Source: Thermoanaerobaculum sp.
GTDB lineage: Bacteria > Acidobacteriota > Thermoanaerobaculia > Multivoradales > UBA5704
NCBI GenBank assembly: GCA_021154885.1
Contig: JAJKHS010000063.1
Location: forward strand, 1 to 64,000
Direction of reading: 5' to 3'
Length of the DNA stretch: 64,000 nucleotides
The position numbers and the translations under genes are program-made. Positions 1 to 7,170 of the stretch are shown in pieces. A model generated the notes under the pieces. That model ran no database searches. It saw only the letters and a list, made by a program, of their open reading frames with translations, and had not been told where the DNA came from. The stretch's first letter is position 1; every line of letters starts with the position of its first letter.

Positions 1-87
1 AAGCCTCTCATCGCGAAGGCGATAGACGCCGGGATCTGGTACAACCGCGAGCTCGTCAGGAGCTTCCTGGAGGCCGCCGGCGAGTGA
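1..87 (+). CDS. C-terminal end of a DUF3368-like PIN-domain toxin (partial)
   Basis: The reading frame is open from the window edge to a TGA at 85-87, giving 28 residues that begin KPLIAKAIDAGIW and end FLEAAGE. This resembles the C-terminal tail of DUF3368 proteins, PIN-like nucleases that act as toxins with small UPF0175-type antitoxins; those proteins typically end with a 'LR.AGF.is..L..e.L..AGE' pattern. The catalytic part lies outside the window, so the assignment rests on the tail alone. Toxin remnants and toxin-antitoxin genes are common elsewhere in this window, which fits. Confidence 0.4.
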   Translation, partial: KPLIAKAIDAGIWYNRELVRSFLEAAGE

Positions 88-239
88 ACAAGAAGGGCTC
101 ACCGCTTGGCGGCGGATGATAAATGCCTCAGTTCTGTCGGAGGTTGTGCTCCGGGCCCGCAACCGGCTCCGCCGGTTGCTCCGCTGGTGCCACCCCGTGA
201 CACTGGCAGCTTGGAGCCTCCTCATAGACGGCGAGCCCG

Positions 240-686
240 GTGGCGGACCTGTTCCGCTTGGAACGGAGCGCGAGCTGGGGGGACGTTCTCGTCGGAGTCG
301 AGCAACTTGAGGAACACGTAGGGCTCGACGAGCCGGGGTTGGCTCGGGCGTTCAATGGCTGGCTCGTAGAGGTGATCTTCCCCCGGCTGGGGGCACCTCC
401 GGACGAGATCCCCAAGGGACTGACTTTAAAGGAGCTGACAGCGATGCTAGCTGAACGAATTGACTCCTGGAACGAGGAACTGCGGGAGGAGAGCCGGCAG
501 CAAGGTCGGCAGGAGGGCCGGCAGGAAGGAGAGGCCAAGGCTCTGCTTCGGGTGCTCGAAAGGCGGTTCGGTCCGGTCGACCAAGCAACCCGGGATCGGG
601 TCGCCGCAGCAGATGCCGATCTCCTTCTGGAGTGGATCGACCGCTCCCAGACCGCTGACAGCCTTGCGGCCGTCTTCAGCGGCTAG
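240..686 (+). pseudogene. C-terminal fragment of an Rpn/DUF4351-family nuclease
   Basis: The 148 codons from a GTG at 240 encode only the C-terminal half of the Rpn (recombination-promoting nuclease, PD-(D/E)XK transposase-like) family. There is the helical region after the nuclease core (VADLFRLERS), a charged linker with repeated RQEGRQEG, and a DUF4351-like tail (LLRVLERRFGP). A TAG at 225-227 in the same frame blocks any N-terminal extension. The nuclease residues are absent, and residual similarity seems to continue in other frames between 110 and 230. Two intact relatives lie at 12484-14429. I read this as a decayed copy; a short functional C-terminal protein (as described for internal Rpn starts) is the alternative. 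Confidence 0.55.
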
Positions 687-757
687 TCTGGACGGTACGT
701 TCCGCGGCGAAGTCGAGCCGTTGCCAGCCCGATGGGAGCGGCAGCCACCGCGACGTG

Positions 758-1048
758 CTAGCTGCCCGGCTCCTCCGCCCCGATCGAGAAGATCCTCTCC
801 AGGTCGTAGCGAGAGAAGGCGCGGAAGGCGATCAGGGTCTCGGAGCGGACGATGCCGTCGATCTTCAGCATCTGACGGGTCACCGCGTCGGCAACCCCCT
901 CGTTGTCCCTCACCCGCGCAATCGCCACCAGATCGTATTGGCCGGCCACCGAATACACCTCGGTGATCCCCGGCAGGTCCACCAGCTTCTCCGCCACCTC
1001 GTTGACCTTCGCCTTCTCCACCACCAGCAGAATGACAGCACTGACCAT
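758..1048 (-). CDS. Lrp/AsnC-type ligand-binding (RAM) domain protein
   Basis: A 96-residue protein made only of the RAM/ligand-binding domain of the Lrp/AsnC family, with no helix-turn-helix. The central pattern (GITEVYSVAGQYDLVAIARV, then a hydrophobic LIAFRAFS strand) is typical of stand-alone AsnC C-terminal domain proteins, which bind amino acids or modulate full-length Lrp regulators through an octameric ring. I chose the ATG at 1046-1048 because GGAGGG lies about 9 bases upstream; an upstream start adding 12 residues (MGSTSGIPEGYL) is less likely. It is divergent from the M20 peptidase at 1174. The ligand cannot be told. Confidence 0.8.
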   Translation of the reverse strand: MVSAVILLVVEKAKVNEVAEKLVDLPGITEVYSVAGQYDLVAIARVRDNEGVADAVTRQMLKIDGIVRSETLIAFRAFSRYDLERIFSIGAEEPGS

Positions 1049-1173
1049 GAGATATCCCTCCGGGATGCCAGAAGTGGAGCCCACGGCTCCACGGCTTGAA
1101 CTCTACATCAGTGGCTCAGGCCTGAGGGGGACGATCGCGCGACGATCTCTGTTTGCGATACCCTTGCCCGGTC

Positions 1174-2436
1174 ATGGAAGACGCCTCTGCCGCCCTACCC
1201 GAACCGCTCTTCCAGCGCGCGGTCGGTCTCCTGCGGGAGCTGACCGCGATCTCCTCGCCCAGCGGCGACGCCGGCGGCCTCCACCAGATGGCGGAGCGCC
1301 TCGCCGGCGAGCTGCGGGAGCGCGGCCTCACGGCCGAAATCCGCGAGGAGCCATCCACGGAGGCGGGCCGGCCCCTGCCCGTCCTCTATGCCCGGGGTAA
1401 TCCGGGGACCGGCGCGTCCCGTGGCCCTCTCCTCCTCGTCGGCCATCTGGACACCGTCCTTGCCGCCACTCCGCCCCGCCTCGACGGGGACCGGCTGGTG
1501 GGCACCGGAGCCCTCGACATGAAGGGCGGCCTCGCCACGCTGGTGGGAGCGCTGGACCTCCTCCGCCATCGGGGGCAGGCGCCGCCGCCCGACCTCCTGC
1601 TGGTGGCCGTGCCGGACGAGGAGGTCGGCGGCGAGCTGTCGCGGGCCGTGGTCCGCCGCTGGGGCGAGACCGCCCGGGCCCTCTGGGTCCTGGAGCCGGG
1701 AGAGCCCGCCGGCGAGGCCGAGACGATCGTGGCCGGCCGCCGTGGCATGGTCCAGTGGCGCCTGGAGGTCCAGGGCACGGCCGCGCACTCCGGGCTCCAC
1801 TACTGGGAGGGACGCTCGGCCGTCACCGCCGCCGCCCGCTGGGCGCTGGAGGCCGAGCGCTATTCCCACGATCAGGGCGGCCCCACCGTGAACATCGGCC
1901 GCCTGGTGGCCGGAGATTCCAGCTTCGTGGACCACCTGGACACCGCCCACGCCCTCCTCGGCACCGAGCGCCAGCTCAACGTGGTGCCGGACCGGGCCGT
2001 GGCCGAGGGCGAGATGCGGTTCCTCCGCCCTGAGGACTGCGGCAGGATGCTCAAATACCTGCGCGAGCTGGCCGAGGACGTGGGCATCTTCAGCCGCACC
2101 ACCGTGACCTTCACCACGGGTCCCGAGATCCCACCCGTCAATCCCGAGGGTCCCCACGCCGCCCTCTGCCGGCGCGCCGTCGAGCTCGCCGCCGCCCGTG
2201 GCTGGCGCCTGGAGATCGAGACCGACCGCGGCGGCATCTCCTTCCCCAACTTCCTCCCCGACCCCAACCGCCTCCCCATCCTCGACGGCCTCGGCCCCGT
2301 CGGCAGCGGCATGCACACCCGCGACGAGTCCGTCAGCCTGGAGTCGCTGCGGCGGCGGATCGTGCTATTGGCGGATTTGCTGGCGGAGGATGGGTGCGGG
2401 GCTGAGCCAGGGCACCCCTACCGCAGCGGCCCCTGA
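1174..2436 (+). CDS. M20-family metallopeptidase (carboxypeptidase G2/ArgE-DapE type)
   Basis: A 420-residue cytoplasmic di-zinc hydrolase of the M20 family, which removes an N-acyl group or C-terminal amino acid from small substrates. The metal-ligand and catalytic motifs are in order: VGHLDTVL (His then Asp), GTGALDMKGG (bridging Asp), VPDEEVGG (catalytic Glu and a ligand Glu), and a late GSGMHTRDE that supplies the last His. The dimerisation lid follows HSGLHYWEG. I prefer the ATG at 1174 (MEDASAAL) over the in-frame TTG at 1153. Its 3' end overlaps the convergent secreted-protein gene by 19 bp. Beside a cyanophycin operon a role in dipeptide or acyl-amino-acid turnover is possible, but that is inference. 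Confidence 0.88.
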   Translation: MEDASAALPEPLFQRAVGLLRELTAISSPSGDAGGLHQMAERLAGELRERGLTAEIREEPSTEAGRPLPVLYARGNPGTGASRGPLLLVGHLDTVLAATPPRLDGDRLVGTGALDMKGGLATLVGALDLLRHRGQAPPPDLLLVAVPDEEVGGELSRAVVRRWGETARALWVLEPGEPAGEAETIVAGRRGMVQWRLEVQGTAAHSGLHYWEGRSAVTAAARWALEAERYSHDQGGPTVNIGRLVAGDSSFVDHLDTAHALLGTERQLNVVPDRAVAEGEMRFLRPEDCGRMLKYLRELAEDVGIFSRTTVTFTTGPEIPPVNPEGPHAALCRRAVELAAARGWRLEIETDRGGISFPNFLPDPNRLPILDGLGPVGSGMHTRDESVSLESLRRRIVLLADLLAEDGCGAEPGHPYRSGP

Positions 2437-2825
2437 GGAATCGCCTCGACCGTCGAGGTAATCCCCACCTTTTTCAAGGCGTTCGCGGCCGCGGGGATCG
2501 TCAGGTCGTCCACCATGAGGAGGAGATGGCCCCGCTCGGGGGACTTCGCCGTGAAGAACTCGATCCGGGCCTGGCGGAGGGCGTTCTGGGCCTTGACCAG
2601 GGCCGGCGAGTCGATCTTCAGCCCCCGCACCCGGAAAAAGCCGGCGTACTTGGCCCGCATGCACGCGTCGCCGGGATTGAGATAGAGGTCCTGGCACTCC
2701 ACGCTCTGAAAGAAATAACACTTCGCAGAGGCCTTGGTGCACACGATACTCGCCGCGAAGGATTCGGCGGCAAGCCCGCAGACGAGGAGCGCGGCGATCC
2801 CGAGCCATGCCAACCGGGTCTTCAT
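2418..2825 (-). CDS. Small secreted protein downstream of cphA1, unknown function
   Basis: A 135-residue protein with a clear signal peptide (MKTRLAWLGIAALLVCGLAAESFAA, cleavage likely after AFA/SFA-A) and a mature part of about 110 residues with four cysteines (two around IVCTKASAKC, then ECQ and DAC), so disulfides are likely outside the cytoplasm. The C-terminal half (HLLLMVDDLTIPAAANALKKVGI) is amphipathic and could be a small alpha/beta fold. Only 3 bp separate its ATG from the cphA1 stop, so it is probably co-transcribed as the last gene of cphB1-cphA1. I do not recognise the family. An exported protein in a cytoplasmic storage-polymer operon is odd. Confidence 0.7.
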   Translation of the reverse strand: MKTRLAWLGIAALLVCGLAAESFAASIVCTKASAKCYFFQSVECQDLYLNPGDACMRAKYAGFFRVRGLKIDSPALVKAQNALRQARIEFFTAKSPERGHLLLMVDDLTIPAAANALKKVGITSTVEAIPQGPLR

Positions 2826-2828
2826 GAT

Positions 2829-5579
2829 TCAGTCCTCATGCTCCCCCGCCCGCCGCTCGTCCGTGAGCACGGGCAGGGGCGGATCGTCCGGCGCGAAGAT
2901 GGGGATGGGCGACGGCATGGCCATCGGGGCGTTGCCGCCGGGGCGGCCGAAATTCACGATCTGTTGCCAGTCGCGCTCGAGGTCGTCGCCGAAGATCACC
3001 AGGAGGTCCCCCGGCTGGGCGGCCTCCAGGGCGCGCTGGACGGCGTCCTCCTCCTCGTAGACCTCGGGCGAGAGGCGCTCGGCCGGATAGCCGGCGGCGA
3101 GCAGACCCTGACGCAGGAGCTCGCCCGTCTCCCAGCGCCCGCGGCCGCGGCGGTTTTCGTCCTCTCGCAGAAGGATGAAATCGAAGGCCGGAGCGGCGGT
3201 GCGGGCGAGCTCGAGGATGTCCTCGTCGCGGCGGTCGCCGGCGGCGGCGAGGACGCCGATCCGCCGGCCGGTCACCTTCAGCTCGCGGATGGTGCGCACC
3301 ATGGCGGCCATGCCGTGGGGATTGTGGGCATAGTCGAGAAGCACGCGGAAGGAGTGCTCGTTGTAAAAATTCATCCGGCCCGGCGTCTGATAAAAGTCGG
3401 TGGTGAACGTGCGCAGGCCCTGGCGGATGTTCTCCAGGCTGATCCCCATGGCGTGAGCGATGGCCGTGGCGAACATGGCGTTCTGGACGTTGTGGATGGC
3501 GGCGCCTTCGACCGTGGCCGGGATCTGCCGCGCCCACAGCAGCGGGATGTGCTCCTCCCCTTCGTAGAGCACGATCATGGGGCCGTTCAAGCCCTCTTCC
3601 AGGGCCACCGCCCGCCCCTTGTTGCGGATGTGCCCGCGCACCAGCTCGTTCTCCCGCTGCAGGGTGACATAGATCGGCTTGCCCGGGCTCTCCGCGGCCA
3701 TCGCCGCCACCCGCTCGTCGTCGGCGTTGAGCACGCACCAGTCCTGGGCCACTTCGACCACCACCCGCTTGACCTCGGCCAGCTCGTCGAGGCTGTTGAT
3801 GCCGCCCATCCCCAGGTGATCGGAGGCGACGTTGAGCACGGCGCCCACCTTGCATTTGCGCCAGCCGAGCCCCGAACGCACGATGCCGCCGCGGGCCGTC
3901 TCCAGCACGGCGGCGTCGACCGACGGATCGCGCAGCACGAGATGGCTCGCCCAGGGGCCCGTCATGTCCCCTGCCACCGTCAGCTCGCCGTCGATGTAGA
4001 CGCCGTCGCTGGTGGTCATGCCCACGCAGTAGCCGGAGAGCTTGAGGATGTGACCCACCATGCGCGTCGTGGTGGTCTTGCCGTTGGTGCCGGTGATGGC
4101 GGCGATCGGGATGCGGTACGGCGTCCCCGGCGGAAAGAGCATGTCGATCACCGGCCCGGCCACGTCCCGCGGCTTGCCCTCCGTCGGGGCGGTGTGCATG
4201 CGGAAGCCGGGGGCGGCATTGACCTCCACGATCGAGCCGCCCGCCTCTTTATAACTGCGGGTGACGTCCGGCGAGATGAAGTCCACGCCGCCGACGTCGA
4301 GCCCCACGGCCTTGACCGCCCGCTCGGCCATGATGCGGTTGTCATAGTGAATGACATCCGTCTTGTCCACGGACGTACCGCCCGTCGAAAGATTGCCGGT
4401 CGAGCGCAGAGAGAAGACCTCTCCAGCGGGGAGCACGGACTGAACGTCGAGCCCGGCCGCTTCAAGCAGGCGCTCGGCCTGATGATCCAGCTCCAGGCGG
4501 GTGAGGACCTTCTCGTGGCCGATGCCGCGCCGCGGGTCCTGGTTGACGATCTCCACCAGCTCGGCCACTGTGTGCAGGCCGTCGCCCACCACGTGCCCCG
4601 GCACCCGCTGGGCCACCGCCAAAACCTTTCCATTCACCACCAGAATGCGGTAGTCGTGACCCTCCTGGAAGGTCTCGACAATCACCACCGACGAGTATTC
4701 ATAAGCTTTCTCGAAAGCGGTCCGCACCTGCCCGGGCGTCGTCAGATTGATCGATACCCCCTTGCCATGATTCCCGTCCAACGGTTTGACCACCACGGGA
4801 TAGCCGATCCGCTCGGCGGCTTCGACAGCGTCGTTGGGACCGCGCACCCGCTCCTGCCGGGGCACGGGCAGCCCCAGGTCAGAAAGGATTTGATTGGTCA
4901 GCCGCTTGTCCGAAGCGATCTCGACGGCGGTATGGCGGGTCTCGCTGGTGACGGTGGCCTGGATGCGCCGCTGGAACTTGCCGTGACCGAGTTGCACCAG
5001 CGACCGGTCGTTCAGGCGGATCCAGGGGACGCCCCGCTCCTCCGCGGCGCGCACCAGGGCGCCCGTCGAGGGTCCGAAGGCGCGGCGCTGGGCGAGGCGG
5101 ACGAGGTCCTCGAGCTCGGGCTGGAAGCTCCAGTCGCCGTCCAGGTACGCCTCCCGCTCCTGTGGCAGCAGATGGCGGATGAGGCGCACGCCCAGCTCGG
5201 CGGCCTCCAGCCCCACCACCTCCTCCTCGTAGCTGTAGATGACGTGGTACTCCCCTTTGGGGAGGCCGTGGCCGCGCGTCTTGCCATAGGAGACGGGAGT
5301 GCCGGCGAGGCACTGGAGCTCGATGGCGACGTGCTCCAGCACGTGGCCGAGCCAGGTGCCCTCGTCCTCCACCATGCGGCGCACGAAGCCGCCGGGCTCG
5401 CCATAGGAGCAGGTGTGCTCCCGCAGCGAGGGGATCGCCGCCAGAAGCCGGTCGACGAAGCCGGGGAGCCTGGCCGTGGGGAAGTCCTCGAGTTCGCCGA
5501 GGTCGACGCGCAGGCGGATGACTTTGCGCAGGGCGTAGAGGTTGGGGCCGCGGTAGACGCGCGTGTCCAGGATCTTCAT
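2829..5579 (-). CDS. cphA: Cyanophycin synthetase, copy 1
   Basis: Cytoplasmic enzyme that makes cyanophycin, a poly-aspartate backbone with arginine side chains, using ATP at two active sites. The N domain (about 1-160) begins MKILDTRVYRGPNLYAL. The ATP-grasp domain (about 210-470) has the loop PLDGNHGKGV near 265-275, FISPDV and VEVNAAPG. The Mur-ligase-like domain starts near 480 with the P-loop GTNGKTTTT at about 496 and ends with DYAHNPHGM. All three domains look intact. The length (916 aa) slightly exceeds the usual 870-900 because of a Pro/Met-rich tail of about 35 residues. Only 10 bp separate it from cphB1 upstream. It is paralogous to 14573-17269. Confidence 0.95.
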   Translation of the reverse strand: MKILDTRVYRGPNLYALRKVIRLRVDLGELEDFPTARLPGFVDRLLAAIPSLREHTCSYGEPGGFVRRMVEDEGTWLGHVLEHVAIELQCLAGTPVSYGKTRGHGLPKGEYHVIYSYEEEVVGLEAAELGVRLIRHLLPQEREAYLDGDWSFQPELEDLVRLAQRRAFGPSTGALVRAAEERGVPWIRLNDRSLVQLGHGKFQRRIQATVTSETRHTAVEIASDKRLTNQILSDLGLPVPRQERVRGPNDAVEAAERIGYPVVVKPLDGNHGKGVSINLTTPGQVRTAFEKAYEYSSVVIVETFQEGHDYRILVVNGKVLAVAQRVPGHVVGDGLHTVAELVEIVNQDPRRGIGHEKVLTRLELDHQAERLLEAAGLDVQSVLPAGEVFSLRSTGNLSTGGTSVDKTDVIHYDNRIMAERAVKAVGLDVGGVDFISPDVTRSYKEAGGSIVEVNAAPGFRMHTAPTEGKPRDVAGPVIDMLFPPGTPYRIPIAAITGTNGKTTTTRMVGHILKLSGYCVGMTTSDGVYIDGELTVAGDMTGPWASHLVLRDPSVDAAVLETARGGIVRSGLGWRKCKVGAVLNVASDHLGMGGINSLDELAEVKRVVVEVAQDWCVLNADDERVAAMAAESPGKPIYVTLQRENELVRGHIRNKGRAVALEEGLNGPMIVLYEGEEHIPLLWARQIPATVEGAAIHNVQNAMFATAIAHAMGISLENIRQGLRTFTTDFYQTPGRMNFYNEHSFRVLLDYAHNPHGMAAMVRTIRELKVTGRRIGVLAAAGDRRDEDILELARTAAPAFDFILLREDENRRGRGRWETGELLRQGLLAAGYPAERLSPEVYEEEDAVQRALEAAQPGDLLVIFGDDLERDWQQIVNFGRPGGNAPMAMPSPIPIFAPDDPPLPVLTDERRAGEHED

Positions 5580-5589
5580 CGGTCGCTTC

Positions 5590-6465
5590 TCATCTTTCGA
5601 TGGCGAGGAGGTCCGCCGCCGTCTGTTCAGCCGTCACTCCCTGCGGAGCCAGTGCCACCCGGCGGCGGGTATCGTAGCGGCAACCCCGGGTGAGGAAGTC
5701 TACTCGCAGACCCAGCATGGCGATGGGCTGACCACGGTGAATGGCGTGGCTGTCGGTGAACCGCAGCCCGGAGGCGTCCACCACCGTGACGCCGCCGGCG
5801 CCGAGGACGGTGAGCACGCCGTCCGCGGCGACCAGCGCCGCCGTGTCCTCGTCCACCCCCACGCCCAGCGGCTCGGGGTTGTAGGACAGGGCGGTGACGA
5901 GCCGGCCCATGCGGTCGCGGCGGCGGAAGTGCTGGTCGACGACGAGGTCGGGGGTGAAGCCGAGCCCCTGGGCCATCTGGACGAGCCGGCGGCGCGGCGT
6001 GCCGCCGCTCTCCCCCATGGAGATCATGTGCTGCGAGAGGACGGCCGCTCCGGCGCTGGTGCCGGCCACCACCATGCCCTCGGCGTGGCGGCGGCGCAGG
6101 AGCGCGGCGAGAGGCGTGCCACCCAGGGCCGAGGAGATGCGGAGCTGGCTGCCGCCGGTCATGAAGAAGCCGCTGGCATCCATCAACATGTCGAAGGCGT
6201 CGGGCCCCGCCTCCAGCGCGTCCTCGCGGGTACGGATGCGCAGCACCTCGACACGCCCGGCGTCGAGGCCATAGAAGAGGTCCGCATAGCGCTCCCCCGT
6301 CTCCGGATGCTCCGACGCCGTGGCCAGGACCACGATGCTGGCGTCCGGCCCCCCGGCCTCCGCCACGAACCGGCGCAGGACGAGCTTCTGCCGAACCTTG
6401 TCCTCGGCGCCGCCGATGGCCATCACCAGCCCCGGCCGGCTCGCCGCCGTCGAAACCGTCGTCAT
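5590..6465 (-). CDS. cphB: Cyanophycinase, copy 1
   Basis: A serine peptidase of family S51 that hydrolyses cyanophycin to beta-Asp-Arg dipeptides. The 291-residue protein has the nucleophile elbow GTSAGAA (Ser137), the preceding [12 protein letters not shown] segment, [12 protein letters not shown] and [10 protein letters not shown], all hallmarks of cytoplasmic CphB. I chose the ATG at 6463-6465 because AGAGGAGAG lies just upstream on the minus strand; the frame stays open for another 44 codons but that part looks non-coding. It is first in the cphB1-cphA1-secreted-protein operon. Having synthesis and degradation in one transcript implies turnover, perhaps controlled post-translationally. 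Confidence 0.93.
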   Translation of the reverse strand: MTTVSTAASRPGLVMAIGGAEDKVRQKLVLRRFVAEAGGPDASIVVLATASEHPETGERYADLFYGLDAGRVEVLRIRTREDALEAGPDAFDMLMDASGFFMTGGSQLRISSALGGTPLAALLRRRHAEGMVVAGTSAGAAVLSQHMISMGESGGTPRRRLVQMAQGLGFTPDLVVDQHFRRRDRMGRLVTALSYNPEPLGVGVDEDTAALVAADGVLTVLGAGGVTVVDASGLRFTDSHAIHRGQPIAMLGLRVDFLTRGCRYDTRRRVALAPQGVTAEQTAADLLAIER

Positions 6466-6612
6466 GCACTCTCCTCTACCTGCGCGCCCCGTGGAGCGCA
6501 GCCCTGTCCGCCAAGGTTCAGGTGCCAGAAGGCGGGGGGAATGGTAGCATGGCCGGGTTGCCGCATGGCCCTGCCAAAATCTGCTGTAGAATGGCAAAGG
6601 AGGACCATCCGA

Positions 6613-6768
6613 TTGGAAACCACTCTCGTCCTCAAGCCCATCCCCAAAGGCTCGCCTCTCCTCCTCAAGGACGGCATCCTCGTTTTTACCGGCGAGGTGG
6701 AAGGGGACGTCGAAGCAGCGCTTCGGCGCGATCGGGAGGCACGCTCCAGAAAGCTGATAGGCTCTTAG
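6613..6768 (+). CDS. Small protein, possible antitoxin-tail-like, unknown
   Basis: A 51-residue protein starting at TTG 6613, chosen because a strong ribosome-binding site AAAGGAGG (6596-6603) sits 9 bases upstream. The end ([29 protein letters not shown]) resembles the C-terminal tails of some AbrB/VapB antitoxins ('vLV..G...GD...a...rEeR...L'), but there is no DNA-binding domain. The next gene, a DUF433 antitoxin, starts 12 bp downstream on the same strand, so the two are probably co-transcribed. Function unknown; family assignment is a guess. Confidence 0.5.
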   Translation: METTLVLKPIPKGSPLLLKDGILVFTGEVEGDVEAALRRDREARSRKLIGS

Positions 6769-6779
6769 GAGACCTGGAC

Positions 6780-7031
6780 ATGGAGCTGCGGCATCACCAG
6801 TTCGATCGCATCAGCTTCAATCCAGAAAAGTGCTTCGGCAAAGCCTGCATTCGCGGACTGCGCATGCCGGTCTCCTCGCTCCTCGCCTACCTGAGCTCGG
6901 GCATGACGATTGAGGAGATCCTCTCCGAATGGCCGGAGCTTGAACTGGAGGATCTCTATCAGGCGCTGGCCTATGCTGCGAGCGCGGTCGAGGAGAGGAT
7001 CATCCCCTTGGAAGAGCCTGTCCTGTCTTGA
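6780..7031 (+). CDS. DUF433-domain antitoxin
   Basis: An 83-residue protein with the DUF433 signature: a short strand ([22 protein letters not shown]) followed by a helix-turn-helix-like pair ([33 protein letters not shown]). DUF433 proteins are DNA-binding antitoxins that pair with DUF5615 PIN-like nucleases. AGGAG at 6767-6771 provides the ribosome-binding site. The stop codon overlaps the TTG start of the next frame in the arrangement TTGA, the usual coupling to the toxin gene. Here that toxin is truncated (7028-7150), so this antitoxin may be an orphan. Confidence 0.82.
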   Translation: MELRHHQFDRISFNPEKCFGKACIRGLRMPVSSLLAYLSSGMTIEEILSEWPELELEDLYQALAYAASAVEERIIPLEEPVLS

Positions 7032-7150
7032 GATTCCTCCTGAACATGAACGTCCCCAGATTGGTGGGCCGGCTTCGCGAGCTCGATGGCCCCCTGCGGC
7101 TGACCGGGCACAGCCTGGGCCTTGACACAGCCGGGATTCTTCAGGCCTGA
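7028..7150 (+). pseudogene. Truncated DUF5615 PIN-like toxin remnant
   Basis: Starting at TTG 7028 (overlapping the DUF433 stop), the frame reads [19 protein letters not shown], which matches the N-terminus of DUF5615 PIN-like toxins ('mkfLlDmnvp..l...L...G'). The first catalytic Asp (LLD) is replaced by Asn (LLN). The frame stops after 40 residues, whereas DUF5615 proteins run about 110-120. The remaining sequence up to the convergent NACHT gene shows no continuation. This is a dead toxin whose antitoxin survives. Confidence 0.6.
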
Positions 7151-7170
7151 AGACCCGCGGGAGTTGAACG

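Noticed and set aside
2526-5693. A 1055-codon open frame on the plus strand antisense to cphA1
   Set aside because: High-GC codon usage of cphA1 leaves the opposite strand open; the translation has no domain or signal and no ribosome-binding site.
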